Part shown: positions 51,501-58,926 of the stretch, in pieces | Position numbering within the stretch: the first letter of the stretch is position 1 | How the letters are laid out: each line of letters opens with the position of its first letter | DNA from: Anaerolineales bacterium | Lineage (GTDB): Bacteria > Chloroflexota > Anaerolineae > Anaerolineales > Villigracilaceae | Length of the DNA: 64,000 bases | Direction of reading: 5' to 3' | Assembly (NCBI GenBank): GCA_014860745.1 | Contig: JACZJC010000010.1 | Location: 57,435-121,434, forward strand | Notes under the pieces: model-generated | What the model was told of the DNA's origin: nothing | Seen by the model: the letters and a program-made list of their open reading frames with translations, nothing else | Database searches by the model: none | Program-made: the position numbers and the translations under genes

Positions 51501-53329
51501 ACCCGGCTGATCGAAAAATGGACCAGGTTGAGGAATTCGTTGAGGTTTTGCGATAACGCCATCCCCTGCATGATTTCATACAGGGCTTGTTTTTCCAACT
51601 CACCGCGCTTCTGCTCCGTTACATCGCGGATGTTCACCACAAGCCCCATAGTGGATGGGTCATCCAGCAGGTTTGTTCCGAGCGCTTCCACATATCGCCA
51701 GGTGCCGTCCTTGTGACGTCCACGCACTCGCACGACGTGAGGCGCGACTCCCGGAGTTTCTTTCCGATTTTGGAAGGCCGTAATGACTTCCGCCAGGTCG
51801 TCTGAATGCACCCAATCCAAAAAGCTGCTGCCAATGACTTCTTCCGGCAGGTAACCAAATATCCGTTCGGTTGAAGGGCTGGCGAAATTCACGTTGCCTT
51901 CCGCGTCTACCACGAGGATCAGGTCTCCAGTATTTGCGATCAAGGCGCGGAAGCGCGCTTCATTCTTCGCCAGTTGCTGTTCCGCTTCCTTTCTTTCTGT
52001 AATATCCTCCCCAATGGATTGATACTCCACCACATCACCGTTTTCATTGAACAGCGCGCGGTCTGTCCAGCGCTGCCAGCATTCTCTTCCTTTTATGTCG
52101 GTCGTTTTATATTCATAGGTGATGAAGGGTTTCTCTTTATGGAGTGAAAGGTATTTTTCCTTTACCAGCTCTTTCTCCGTCTCCGGAATGAGCGAGAAAA
52201 GATTGGTCCCCGCCAGTTTTTCGTATGAGGTATCGAAATAACCACAGTAAAAAGAATTAATGAAGGTCAACGTCCCATCCGGCAGGAAGCGGCAGACCAT
52301 GGCGGGGGTGTCCTCGGCGATGGTGCGGTATCTTTCCTCGCTTTTACGAAGCTCCACCTCGTCGAGTTTTCGCTGGGTAATATCCCGCACCACACTAAGA
52401 ATATTCAGCGGTTTCCCTTCCACATCCTTTACCAGTTCAAGATTGATCTCTACAGGGAAGTGACTTCCATCCTTTTTGCGGAAGATGCGTTCGTAGGGCG
52501 CGATATGCTCGCCTTTCAACAACCGCTTGATAACCTCCCTGCTTTTTTCCTGTTCGGCGGATGTGTCTGAAATCGAGAGGGTCAGGGTTTCATGGAATTT
52601 GTATCCCAGCATATCGGCGGCGCGCTGGTTAACCGCCAGGTGATTCCCCTCCAGATCCAAAATAAAAACCGCATCGTGAGTTTGTTCGAATAAAGCCCGG
52701 TAATAGATTTCAGCCCTTTTTTGCGCATCTTCCGCTTCGCATCTCTTTGTCATATCGGTGATGGAAACCACCACCCGGGAAAGGCTCTCCTCATATCCAG
52801 GCAGGATCGAAAGATGGAGCTGCACGAAGATCTTCCTTCCCCGCGTCGTGAAATTGACCCCCTCCCAAAAATACGTGGTTTGTCCTGCGTCGAAGGCCAG
52901 CAGTTCGTCTGCAAGCACCATAATATTTTCATGGCCGATGACGACATCCAGTTTTCTTAACAGATCTTCCTTCCGCTCCGCTTCGAATAGGCGCAGGGTG
53001 GCCTTGTTCACATCCAGTACCTGCACCAGGGAGGCGCACTCGATCACAAATTCGGGGTGCGAATATAAATACCCGCGCAGGTCGGTCACCCCGCTCTCTT
53101 TCAATTCCGAGAGCTTCTTTTTCGCCGCCGAAAAATCCTCCTCCCAAAGGGAAAGAGGCGACTCTTCAAAGAGGCTGTGATAACGCATTTCGTCCGGTGG
53201 CAATGTTTCCTGCGTCACACGTTTTTTAGTCGCTTTGCGCGCTGGAACCTGATGCTCCAACGCAGCAATGCGCCTCTGCGCCTTCTTTAATTCCAATTCC
53301 AATTGTGCTTTCGTCATTTTTGCAGCCAT
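45590..53329 (-). CDS. Giant soluble PAS/GAF hybrid histidine kinase (about 13 PAS, 2 GAF, HisKA, HATPase, REC)
   Basis: A 2579-residue protein with no membrane segment. After a coiled N-terminus it has about 13 PAS-type domains and two GAF domains (one after the first four PAS, one before the last two), then HisKA with H2212, HATPase, and a receiver with D2508. Four of the PAS modules are a distinct variant beginning SPISLWEEDFS, with a helix KLDELKxxGVTDFEAYF, HPE, ILDVNxASLKLF, and a conserved WEGVN strand and LSWSVxPGHEDDLSKV end; they share little with the other PAS copies. GGAG 8 bases before ATG 53329. Probably a soluble signal integrator starting the five-gene signalling cluster. Confidence 0.93.
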   Translation of the reverse strand: MAAKMTKAQLELELKKAQRRIAALEHQVPARKATKKRVTQETLPPDEMRYHSLFEESPLSLWEEDFSAAKKKLSELKESGVTDLRGYLYSHPEFVIECASLVQVLDVNKATLRLFEAERKEDLLRKLDVVIGHENIMVLADELLAFDAGQTTYFWEGVNFTTRGRKIFVQLHLSILPGYEESLSRVVVSITDMTKRCEAEDAQKRAEIYYRALFEQTHDAVFILDLEGNHLAVNQRAADMLGYKFHETLTLSISDTSAEQEKSREVIKRLLKGEHIAPYERIFRKKDGSHFPVEINLELVKDVEGKPLNILSVVRDITQRKLDEVELRKSEERYRTIAEDTPAMVCRFLPDGTLTFINSFYCGYFDTSYEKLAGTNLFSLIPETEKELVKEKYLSLHKEKPFITYEYKTTDIKGRECWQRWTDRALFNENGDVVEYQSIGEDITERKEAEQQLAKNEARFRALIANTGDLILVVDAEGNVNFASPSTERIFGYLPEEVIGSSFLDWVHSDDLAEVITAFQNRKETPGVAPHVVRVRGRHKDGTWRYVEALGTNLLDDPSTMGLVVNIRDVTEQKRGELEKQALYEIMQGMALSQNLNEFLNLVHFSISRVIRADNLFVTLYNPLSGLFEDAYSMDKYDEPMGPSNREGTLTAYIFRTGTPLLVNEKKFEEMIQAGDVELVGTDSKSWLGVPLKTGGKTIGVMAIQEYEIAGLYSEKDLAFLASISGQVASAVERKQAEEKLRESEERFTSAFENAAIGKALVSTEGRWLKVNQALCSLIGYKADDLMAMTFQDITHPDDLDLDLEYVRETLAGTRQTYQMEKRYFHKDGHIVWVLLSVSLVRSENGEPLYFISQIQDVTERKRIENVLRESEEKYRLLIEHASEALYVIQNGLIVFANPMFEKISQVPLSEVIGSNILDFIPSQKERMSAIRRHKLLLRGKVEKTQSEYKLRLRSGEEIWVNVSEVNTLWKGEKAVLTFASDITSNKLAAENLRASESSLQGILQSTADGLLAVSAENKVLYTNEHFSEMWKIPQEILSRKDDAVLLQFVLDQLINPQEFLEKVKDLYRSRQESFDILDFKDGRVFERFSKPITTYQGEHAGRVWSFRDITQRKLTEDKIVESEKRYRSLFEDSPISLWEDDYSGVKQKLDELKRQGVTDFEAYFTEHPEIAAECTSLIKILDANKISVKLFNAKNKEELLANSSQLLDTEVIGHRGLINFAKGLTQFEWEGVNRKLTGELMNIKLTWSVAPGHEEDLSKVLISIMDITELKRAEAELRETKNFVTTLLELAPISIYVNTLDDSFSLVNHQWEEDTQISRNDAVGHSLFEVFPPELAQRFQAQNRLIAESGSSLALEEWVETPRGRRCYYTHKFPLREANGVIDSVGGISLDITERKQTDEKLSESERRYRALFEDMPVSIWEEDFSDVKKHLDTLKEQGVTDFRAYFASHPDTAIKWFNEIKIVDVNNMAVEMFQAENKEHLIRFTSQGTSKGELEHVHEFLADIADGKTSHSWEGVDETLTGQLIDINLSWSVVPGHEDDFSKVIVTTIDITESKRANKILKESEQRYRGLFENSPISLWEEDFSAVKQKLDEMRREGITDFEAYFSEHPHLVSEFASLVKILDVNRASLKLFKAEEKSELLSNLGDLVTIPAEQFKQELIQISKGITRFEHEAVNRTLNGETIHVYLTWSVAAGYETDLSKVIISLVDITERKRSEAEINRQLSELETLYESGLAISRLLTPKEIAQKVIEVLDRRMNWHHIGIRQYQPETNSVTLIGFHRPGVGAEEAEEFIAKMNQAISNPGQGLSGWVTLHGQPLRVANIKADERYMGIFPEIQSGLYVPLQIGERMIGSISVESEMEDAFTEHDERLLVTLAGQAAIAIENANLFEMTQKEIIVREQVEAALQKQTDELLRLNDQLEQRVKERTAEIDLTRKRLELATDTAGLGIWEWDVSSGSVIWDNQMFNIYGISPEIFNGKIDTQMKLMHPEDRDILMTAAQDIKESKRTTFKHEYRILHQHGDTHTLFEQGVAVFDPGETLERIIGIVNDVTPQKQAEQDLRESEAYARLLFDAAPDPVSVADPEGILLDVNRLFEQQHQVNREDIQYRHLSELNIFPDEQLAKVNDYMTAILEGKDVPPVELDFHYSGGGIHTLEMHSYPIEVKGRQLVLSTSRDITIHKKAEESLRFANTEMERALRMKDEFLANMSHELRTPLNAVLGMSESLEEQIAGPLNEKQLKYIRTIGESGHHLLELINDILDLSKIEAGRMELNISQVSVSSLCDASLRMIKEQAQKKNQQVSLKIDPEVKVIMGDERRLKQSLVNLLSNAVKFTPNDMQLGVEVKGNFRNQTVTFTVWDEGIGIAAEELTKIFKPFVQLDAGLTREFSGTGLGLVLVAQMVRLHGGSVSVESKEGRGSRFSMTLPWVDVEGVSFAKRMEQKTDTIPEGAAALAGGGRILIVEDTDSIVLLLSEYLRHKGFQVMAARNGMEGVMLARKEKPDLILMDVMMPVMDGVEATKMIRAEKELQEIPIIALTALAMPGDRERCLRAGMNDYLSKPVQMKELESLILKYLHKTG

Positions 53330-53527
53330 CGGTAAACTCCATAAAACTTCTGAGAACTTTGCAATTTTCACACGCAAAGATGTTCTTTTCCATTAGGGTT
53401 TCCCCTACCCAAATAAGTTTGTTAGGATGAAAATTCCGCGCCGCCTTCCCCGCCCTTTCCTGTTTCTCCCCAAATTTCATTTTCCACCCTCAAAAATGAT
53501 TCTGCCCGCCTCCCGCGGATGAACAAG

Positions 53528-54196
53528 TCATATATTCAGCCGTTCCCCATGTACGCGCAGCCACTTTCTCCGTTCTTTGTAGCCGGGCATGATCTTTTCC
53601 ACTTCCCCCCAAAACCTGCTGGAATGATTCTTCACCCGCAAATGCACCAGCTCATGCACCACCACATAATCCACCACCTCCAGCGGAGCCATCACCAGCC
53701 GCCAGGTGAAATTTAACGTCCCATCCGGGCTGCACGATCCCCAGCGCGTTCTGGCAGAGGAGATTTTTACCTGTTTGGGCGTAAAACCATATCCCTGCGA
53801 AAATAACCCAACCCTTTCTGAAATGATGGAAAACGCCCGTTGCTTGTACCAGCGGATGAACGCTTGTTCGCCGCGAGGCTTGGCGGAATACCCCAGCGTG
53901 AATCCACCGTCGAATTTTAGAACAGGCCGCTGCGGGGGAACGAGGCGAAGTTCGTATTCATTTCCCAAATACAAAAAATTTTCCCCGCTTACAAATTGTT
54001 TATTGGGAATCACAATGCTGGATTTAATCTTTTCCTGTGTGCGGAAAATCCACCCGGCTTTTTCGTGAATAAACGATTCAATCTCCACCGCCGCTGCCCG
54101 CTTCGGCGCGCGGACCGTGAGACTGCCGTCCCTTTCGACGATCAGCGCGATCGTGCGGCGTTTACTGCGGATAAGTTTGTCGATCTTGATCTGCAT
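53528..54196 (-). CDS. YgjP-like zinc metallopeptidase (M48-type fold, DUF45)
   Basis: A 222-residue cytosolic protein. The zinc motif HELVH within VVVHELVHLRVKNHSSRFW and the upstream RWGSCSPDGTLNFTWRL match the YgjP/SprT-like family, associated with type I restriction systems in some genomes and with protein turnover generally. I start at ATG 54196; longer frames read through the tRNA gene and are artefacts. No restriction gene is adjacent here. Confidence 0.88.
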   Translation of the reverse strand: MQIKIDKLIRSKRRTIALIVERDGSLTVRAPKRAAAVEIESFIHEKAGWIFRTQEKIKSSIVIPNKQFVSGENFLYLGNEYELRLVPPQRPVLKFDGGFTLGYSAKPRGEQAFIRWYKQRAFSIISERVGLFSQGYGFTPKQVKISSARTRWGSCSPDGTLNFTWRLVMAPLEVVDYVVVHELVHLRVKNHSSRFWGEVEKIMPGYKERRKWLRVHGERLNI

Positions 54197-54252
54197 ATTA
54201 TGAATATAAAATTGTACACCAAAAGAAAAGACCGCCATTGGGCGGTCTGTAG

Positions 54253-54324
54253 TGCCGAGGGGGAGATTTGAACTCCCGACCAAGGGCTTATGAGTCCCCT
54301 GCTCTGCCACTGAGCTACCTCGGC
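54253..54324 (-). tRNA. tRNA with CAU anticodon (elongator Met most likely)
   Basis: A 72-nt cloverleaf: acceptor GCCGAGG/CCTCGGC, D arm GCTC...GAGC, anticodon loop CTCATAA (CAU), T arm with GTTCAAATC, discriminator A. CCA is not encoded. The fifth anticodon-stem pair is an A-G mismatch. CAU could also be tRNA-Ile2 if the cytidine is lysidinylated; the body looks more like elongator tRNA-Met. Confidence 0.92.
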
Positions 54325-54345
54325 GTTGTGGGAAGAGCGGGGCAA

Positions 54346-54374
54346 ATGTTACTATGGGAGGGGGCATTTGTCAA
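54346..54374 (-). promoter_or_regulatory. Promoter of the tRNA gene
   Basis: Minus strand TTGACA (54374-54369), 17-base spacer, TAACAT (54351-54346). The start would be about 15 bases before the mature tRNA 5' end. Confidence 0.7.
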
Positions 54375-54443
54375 CGTGATGGGTTTGGCTTCATATTAAA
54401 TGCGAATCAACCATATTTTTTTGAAAATCGAACGGAAACATCC

Positions 54444-54452
54444 TGCTATAAT
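54444..54452 (+). promoter_or_regulatory. Extended -10 promoter of the REC-GGDEF gene
   Basis: TGCTATAAT at 54444-54452. The start would be near 54459, giving a leader of only about 12 bases before ATG 54471. Confidence 0.6.
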
Positions 54453-54470
54453 ATCTTAATAAGGATGCCC

Positions 54471-55376
54471 ATGAAGATACTGGTGCTCGAAAACAATCTC
54501 AAGGAACTTGCATTCATCAAACAGGCGCTGAGCGGGAAACGTTATGAAGTCATCTCAATCACCTCCAGCGAGCAGGCACTTTCCTATATTCGGTCGGGCG
54601 AATCCCGTTTTTTGATCGCCAATTGGGAGGCGAACGATGTTCGCGACCCGCAGTTCATTGCTCGCGCGCGCGCCGTCAACCCCGCGGAACCGATCTATAT
54701 ATTGCTGACCACAACGAAAAATTTGGAGGATGAATCCACGCCGACTGGAATGGACGACATCATCCAAAAGCCGTTCAAGGCAGCAGATTTGAAAACCCGC
54801 GTGGCGATGGCGGAGCGGATTCTCTCAATGGCCAGCAGCCTTGCCGTAGCCCGCAATCAGCTGGAGAATCAGGCGGTTTTCGACAGCCTGACAAGCTTTA
54901 TGAACCGTGCGGCACTCATACGCCAGGCGAATGGGGAGTTGGAACGTTCCCGCCGCGCTTCGCTGCCCTTGAGCCTGATCGCGTTGGATATCGATAATTT
55001 CAAAGCCATCAACGACAAGTTTGGCAGTGAAACAGGCGACGATGTGCTGCGGATCGTGGCGCAGACCATCCGCGAGAAAAGCCGCCCGTATGATTGCATC
55101 GGACGTTGGTCTGGGGACGAGTTCGTGATTGCGCTGGCCGGCGTCATCGGCGCGGACGCGGAAAAAGTGGCAGACAGAGTCATTGCCGGGGTACGAGGCA
55201 CCCGCATCGAGGTCCAGGATGAAGCGCCGTTGAACGTGAAACTCAGCGCTGGCATTGCATCCGTTGCGCGAATCAGCACATCCACCGAAGTGGAGCCGCT
55301 GATCCAACAGGCACGGCAGGCCATGACGCGCGCAAAAGAGGCGGGAGGCAACCAAATCTTTTTAGTCTATATATAA
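54471..55376 (+). CDS. Degenerate receiver-GGDEF protein
   Basis: A 301-residue protein. The receiver-like domain (1-120) has N51 where the phosphorylated Asp should be (LIANWEAND) and E7-N8-N9 instead of the acidic pair, though K in IIQKPFKA is kept, so phosphorylation control is probably lost. The GGDEF domain (about 150-300) has DIDNFKAINDKFG and RWSGDEF: SGDEF instead of GGDEF. Some SGDEF enzymes are active diguanylate cyclases, so activity is uncertain. AAGG 6 bases before ATG 54471 favours this start; ATG 54465 is two codons earlier. Confidence 0.85.
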   Translation: MKILVLENNLKELAFIKQALSGKRYEVISITSSEQALSYIRSGESRFLIANWEANDVRDPQFIARARAVNPAEPIYILLTTTKNLEDESTPTGMDDIIQKPFKAADLKTRVAMAERILSMASSLAVARNQLENQAVFDSLTSFMNRAALIRQANGELERSRRASLPLSLIALDIDNFKAINDKFGSETGDDVLRIVAQTIREKSRPYDCIGRWSGDEFVIALAGVIGADAEKVADRVIAGVRGTRIEVQDEAPLNVKLSAGIASVARISTSTEVEPLIQQARQAMTRAKEAGGNQIFLVYI

Positions 55377-55382
55377 AAGTGA

Positions 55383-55408
55383 TACCCGCTCAATGCGGGC
55401 ATTTTTTA
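55383..55408 (+). terminator. Intrinsic terminator after the REC-GGDEF gene
   Basis: CCCGC (55385-55389) pairs with GCGGG (55395-55399), then T6. It lies between convergent genes; azlD ends right after it. Confidence 0.8.
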
Positions 55409-55720
55409 TTATAGCAGTTGAAGGATCAGCAATGCGGCCATGCCAACCAGGATGGTGAGCAGGGTGTTTCTTGAAAACCATGCCGTCAAAATGGCGATGA
55501 GACCCGCGAGCAGGCGTGTGTTGCCGAGGGACAAATCCAAAGCGCCATCATGGAAGAGTATTTCGGGAAATATGATAGCGGAAAGTACTGCAGGCGGGAC
55601 GTAGTGCAAGGCGCGCCGCATTGTTTGCGGGACTTCGAACCTGCCGAATAAATAGATCAGCGAGAATCGAAGCCCGAACGTAACCAGGCCGCCGATGAGC
55701 ATAATCAACCAGATATTCAT
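55409..55720 (-). CDS. azlD: AzlD-type branched-chain amino acid exporter subunit
   Basis: A 103-residue membrane protein with about four hydrophobic helices; RRALHYVPPAVLSAIIFPEILF is the AzlD signature. It works with AzlC to export branched-chain or other amino acids. Its ATG overlaps the azlC stop by 3 bases (ATGA), marking translational coupling; the family start MNIWLIMLIGG supports this start over the upstream in-frame codons inside azlC. Confidence 0.9.
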   Translation of the reverse strand: MNIWLIMLIGGLVTFGLRFSLIYLFGRFEVPQTMRRALHYVPPAVLSAIIFPEILFHDGALDLSLGNTRLLAGLIAILTAWFSRNTLLTILVGMAALLILQLL

Positions 55721-56418
55721 ATCATCCCCCTTGGGGATTCTCTTCCCTCCAGCCATGTGCCAACAGCAATCCCCACCAGCGCTGCAACGATCAGCCCCAA
55801 CTTAAATGGAAGATGATAAGCGAGCAAAGCGGTGACACCGGCGCTGAGCGCCGCGGCGATCATGGGTTGCTTTTTCAATACTGGCACCACCATGGCAATG
55901 AAGGTGAGGGGCAGGGCAAAATCTAACGGCCATTCCCTGGGTATCTCCGCGCCGAGAAAGATCCCCAGCGCAGTGCTGACCTGCCAGGTGAACCACAAGG
56001 AAAAACCCGCGCCCAATAAAAACCAGTGGCTGAAAGGCGTAGCGCCATCCTTTTCAAACTTAAGGATGGTCGGCGCGTAGGCTTCGTCGGTCAACAAATA
56101 GGAGAGCAGGGTCTTCCATTTCAAGGATAGGTTTTTCAAATACGGCGCGAGCGACGCGCTGTACAGCATGTGCCGCAGGTTGACCACGGCAATGGTCACG
56201 ATGATGACGAACCCGGGCGCGGCGTCGTGCACGAGCTGCGCCGTAACGAACTGTGCCGACCCCGCAAAGATCATGGACGACATCATTTGCGAGGCAAACG
56301 CTGATAAGCCCGCATTCAACGCAAGCGCTCCGTAGATCATCCCAAAAGGAAACACACCGATCAAGAGCGGAACTTCGGCGCGCACACCGTTCCAAAATTC
56401 TTTTCTCGCTTCACTCAT
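55717..56418 (-). CDS. azlC: AzlC-type branched-chain amino acid permease
   Basis: A 233-residue permease with about five to eight hydrophobic helices, FPFGMIYGALALNAGLS, MIFAGSAQFVTAQL and NLRHMLYSASLAPYLK being the typical AzlC conserved blocks. Exporter of branched-chain amino acids with AzlD. GGAG with a 6-base gap selects the second of two nearby ATGs (56418). Confidence 0.9.
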   Translation of the reverse strand: MSEARKEFWNGVRAEVPLLIGVFPFGMIYGALALNAGLSAFASQMMSSMIFAGSAQFVTAQLVHDAAPGFVIIVTIAVVNLRHMLYSASLAPYLKNLSLKWKTLLSYLLTDEAYAPTILKFEKDGATPFSHWFLLGAGFSLWFTWQVSTALGIFLGAEIPREWPLDFALPLTFIAMVVPVLKKQPMIAAALSAGVTALLAYHLPFKLGLIVAALVGIAVGTWLEGRESPRGMI

Positions 56419-56480
56419 GAACATCTCCGTGTCGTGAAATTGCTAAAGTTTTTTTGCCGCGGATTGTAACACCGGGATAA

Positions 56481-56510
56481 AAAACCGCCTCCTGCTGGAG
56501 ACGGTTTTTC
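56481..56510 (-). terminator. Intrinsic terminator after tpx
   Basis: On the minus strand AAAACCGTCTCC, short loop, GGAGGCGGTTTTTT. It ends the tpx transcript before azlC. Confidence 0.8.
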
Positions 56511-56557
56511 GCTTCTCTCTTAATCTGAATTCTGGTCCGGTTTACTCAAACCATGAC

Positions 56558-57082
56558 CTACCCAAGAGTCTTTTTCGCCGCCGCGATCACTTCGTCATAA
56601 TCCGGTTCCACGCTGAGCGCGGGCAGATAATTGACATAGGTCAATTTACCATCCCGCCCGACAATGAAAACAGAGCGGCGCAGGTAGCGGCGTTCCTTGA
56701 TGACAATGCCATACTTTAAGCCAAAATCGGTTTCGACTACATCAGAAACGACCTTCACTTTGTCCACACCGGCGGCGCCGCACCAGCGCTTCTGTGCCAT
56801 GGGAAAGTCGGTGCTGATGGTGTAGATGACGATATCATCGCCGAGTTTGGCGGCTTCTTCATTGAAACGGCGGGTTTCGCGGTCACAAGTATCGGTATCG
56901 AGCGAAGGGACGGCGGAAAGAATGATCACCTTGCCTTTGGATTCCTGCAGCGGGTTTACCTTGCCCCAGCCCGGCACCACAGAGGTGAACTCGGGAGCCA
57001 TATCACCGACTTTTACTTCATCGCCGAGCAGGGTTGCAAAATTTTCGCCAAGTTTAAAAACATCGGTACGAACGGTTGTCAT
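56558..57082 (-). CDS. tpx: Thiol peroxidase (atypical 2-Cys peroxiredoxin, Tpx)
   Basis: A 174-residue thioredoxin-fold peroxidase reducing hydroperoxides. Peroxidatic C66 is in PSLDTDTCDRETRRF and resolving C101 in QKRWCGAAG, the 35-residue spacing of Tpx. It is alone in its transcription unit, followed by a terminator. Confidence 0.93.
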   Translation of the reverse strand: MTTVRTDVFKLGENFATLLGDEVKVGDMAPEFTSVVPGWGKVNPLQESKGKVIILSAVPSLDTDTCDRETRRFNEEAAKLGDDIVIYTISTDFPMAQKRWCGAAGVDKVKVVSDVVETDFGLKYGIVIKERRYLRRSVFIVGRDGKLTYVNYLPALSVEPDYDEVIAAAKKTLG

Positions 57083-57156
57083 ATAGCCTTCTCCATATAT
57101 AATATTCCATAGTTTTACCTATTTTATCAGATGACCATCCGGTTTCCACCCTTACG

Positions 57157-57185
57157 TTCACCATGCCCCTGGGGAAGGATATAAT
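57157..57185 (+). promoter_or_regulatory. Promoter of the rml-wzm-wzt operon
   Basis: TTCACC (57157-57162), 17-base spacer, TATAAT (57180-57185); start near 57192, 40 bases before rmlC. Confidence 0.6.
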
Positions 57186-57230
57186 AGACGGCTGGAAGAA
57201 AAATAATCCCACCGAAGGACCAAGCGATCC

Positions 57231-57779
57231 ATGGAATTTGTCCCTGAAAAGATCCCCGATGTGCTGATTCTCAAACCCAGGGTATTTGAAGACCCGCGCG
57301 GCTTCTTTATGGAAACCTACCGCGATGTTGAATTTGCCCAGGCGGGCATTCCCCAAAAATTCGTTCAGGAAAATCATTCTGCCTCTCAAAAGGGAGTTTT
57401 ACGCGGACTGCATTACCAGATCCGGCAGGCTCAGGGCAAATTGATCCGTGTTATCGCGGGTGAGGTATTCGATGTGGCTGTGGACATCCGCCGCAGTTCG
57501 CCGACTTTCGGCAAGTGGGTTGGTATAATCCTTTCAGCCGAAAACAAGCTGCAGTTGTGGATTCCCCCCGGTTTTGCTCACGGATTCTACGTCTTCAGCG
57601 AAAACGCGGAAGTCACCTACAAAGTTACAGATTATTACGCCCCCGAATGGGAACGCAGCATTTTATGGAACGACCCCCAAATCGGCATCGACTGGCCCCT
57701 GGTTAATGGCCTGCCCCCTTCATTATCCAATAAAGACATTAACGGAAAACTATTGGCCGAAGCCGAATTGTTCGATTGA
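57231..57779 (+). CDS. rmlC: dTDP-4-dehydrorhamnose 3,5-epimerase
   Basis: A 182-residue cupin enzyme of dTDP-L-rhamnose synthesis. FVQENHSASQKGVLRGLHYQ contains the catalytic His, and IPPGFAHGFYVFSENAEVTYKVTDYYAPE the Tyr/Asp end. First gene of a six-gene operon with the three other rhamnose steps and an ABC exporter. Symbol rfbC is a synonym. Confidence 0.95.
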   Translation: MEFVPEKIPDVLILKPRVFEDPRGFFMETYRDVEFAQAGIPQKFVQENHSASQKGVLRGLHYQIRQAQGKLIRVIAGEVFDVAVDIRRSSPTFGKWVGIILSAENKLQLWIPPGFAHGFYVFSENAEVTYKVTDYYAPEWERSILWNDPQIGIDWPLVNGLPPSLSNKDINGKLLAEAELFD

Positions 57780-57810
57780 AAGTGAAATGAGATAAGGATA
57801 CAAACACCAA

Positions 57811-58908
57811 ATGAAAAATGTACTAGTCACTGGGGGGGCGGGGTTTATTGGTTCGAATTTCATTCATTATCTATTACGTGTCGAACCCAATATTCAAATT
57901 GTAAATTTGGATGCCCTCACCTATGCCGGCAGTCTTGAAAACCTGAAAGAAATCGCACATGACTCGCGCTATACTTTCGTTCAAGGCGATATTTGCGATA
58001 CGGAATTTGTCGGCGAATTGCTTAAAAAATACCAGGTGGATACGCTTGTCCATTTTGCCGCCGAGTCCCATGTGGATCGTTCTATTTTAGGTCCCAGGCA
58101 GTTTATCGAGACCAATATTATGGGGACATTTTCCCTCTTGGAAGCTGCACGCAAATTTTGGCTTCAGGAAAAGAGCCCTTCGACAAGCTCAGGACGTCGC
58201 CTGCCTTTGGAAAATGTCCGCTTTCACCACGTTTCCACCGATGAAGTCTTTGGCTCGCTTGCGCCCGGCGAGCCCGCCTGGACGGAAGAAACGCCCTACG
58301 CGCCAAATTCACCTTATGCCGCATCGAAGGCATCCAGCGACCATTTGGTCCGTTCGTATGGACATACGTATGGTCTTCCGTTTACCATGACCAATTGCTC
58401 GAATAATTACGGCCCTTATCAATTCCCCGAAAAATTGATCCCCCTCATCATTCTTAATGCATTGAATGGCAAATCCCTGCCCGTTTATGGGGATGGCCAG
58501 CAGATCCGTGACTGGCTGCATGTTGAAGACCACTGTGAAGCGATCCATCTCGTCCTTAAAAAGGGATCGATCGGTTCAACCTATAACATCGGCGGCGAGA
58601 ACCAGCCTGCCAACCTCACCATCGTCGAAACCATCTGCGAGATTTTGGATGAAATATCCCCCAGCCCCAGCCATAAACCGCATAAAAAATTGATCGAATT
58701 CGTGAAGGATCGTCCCGGACATGACCGCCGTTATGACATGGACACGCACAAGATCAGCAGTGAACTCGGCTGGCGTCCGCGTCATAGCCTGACCGAAGGC
58801 CTGCTTGACACTGTCAACTGGTATCTCTCTCACCCGCAGTGGGTGACCGCCATCCTTCAAAAGCAGGAGTACAAAGGCTGGCTGGATGCAAATTACAAAT
58901 CACGTTAA
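57811..58908 (+). CDS. rmlB: dTDP-glucose 4,6-dehydratase
   Basis: A 365-residue short-chain dehydrogenase-type enzyme. NAD loop TGGAGFIGSNF, catalytic STDEVFG and YAASK, and NCSNNYGPYQFPEKLIP are all intact. Residues about 120-130 (EKSPSTSSGRR) are an insertion coded by a CCCTTCGACAAGCTCAGGA palindromic repeat (58176-58194), in frame and away from the active site. Synonym rfbB. Confidence 0.95.
   Translation: MKNVLVTGGAGFIGSNFIHYLLRVEPNIQIVNLDALTYAGSLENLKEIAHDSRYTFVQGDICDTEFVGELLKKYQVDTLVHFAAESHVDRSILGPRQFIETNIMGTFSLLEAARKFWLQEKSPSTSSGRRLPLENVRFHHVSTDEVFGSLAPGEPAWTEETPYAPNSPYAASKASSDHLVRSYGHTYGLPFTMTNCSNNYGPYQFPEKLIPLIILNALNGKSLPVYGDGQQIRDWLHVEDHCEAIHLVLKKGSIGSTYNIGGENQPANLTIVETICEILDEISPSPSHKPHKKLIEFVKDRPGHDRRYDMDTHKISSELGWRPRHSLTEGLLDTVNWYLSHPQWVTAILQKQEYKGWLDANYKSR
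58176..58194 (+). repeat. In-frame palindromic repeat (CCCTTCGACAAGCTCAGGA)
   Basis: 17 of 19 identical to 23249-23267. It encodes PSTSSG within rmlB, between the ARKFW helix and the FHHVSTDE strand. Confidence 0.7.
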
Positions 58909-58926
58909 TCGATCAGGAGTGATGAG

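Noticed and set aside
54197..54367. N-terminal extension of the YgjP-like protein
   Set aside because: The extra residues (GSSNLPLG region) are the translation of the tRNA gene; the family start is MQIKIDKL at 54196.
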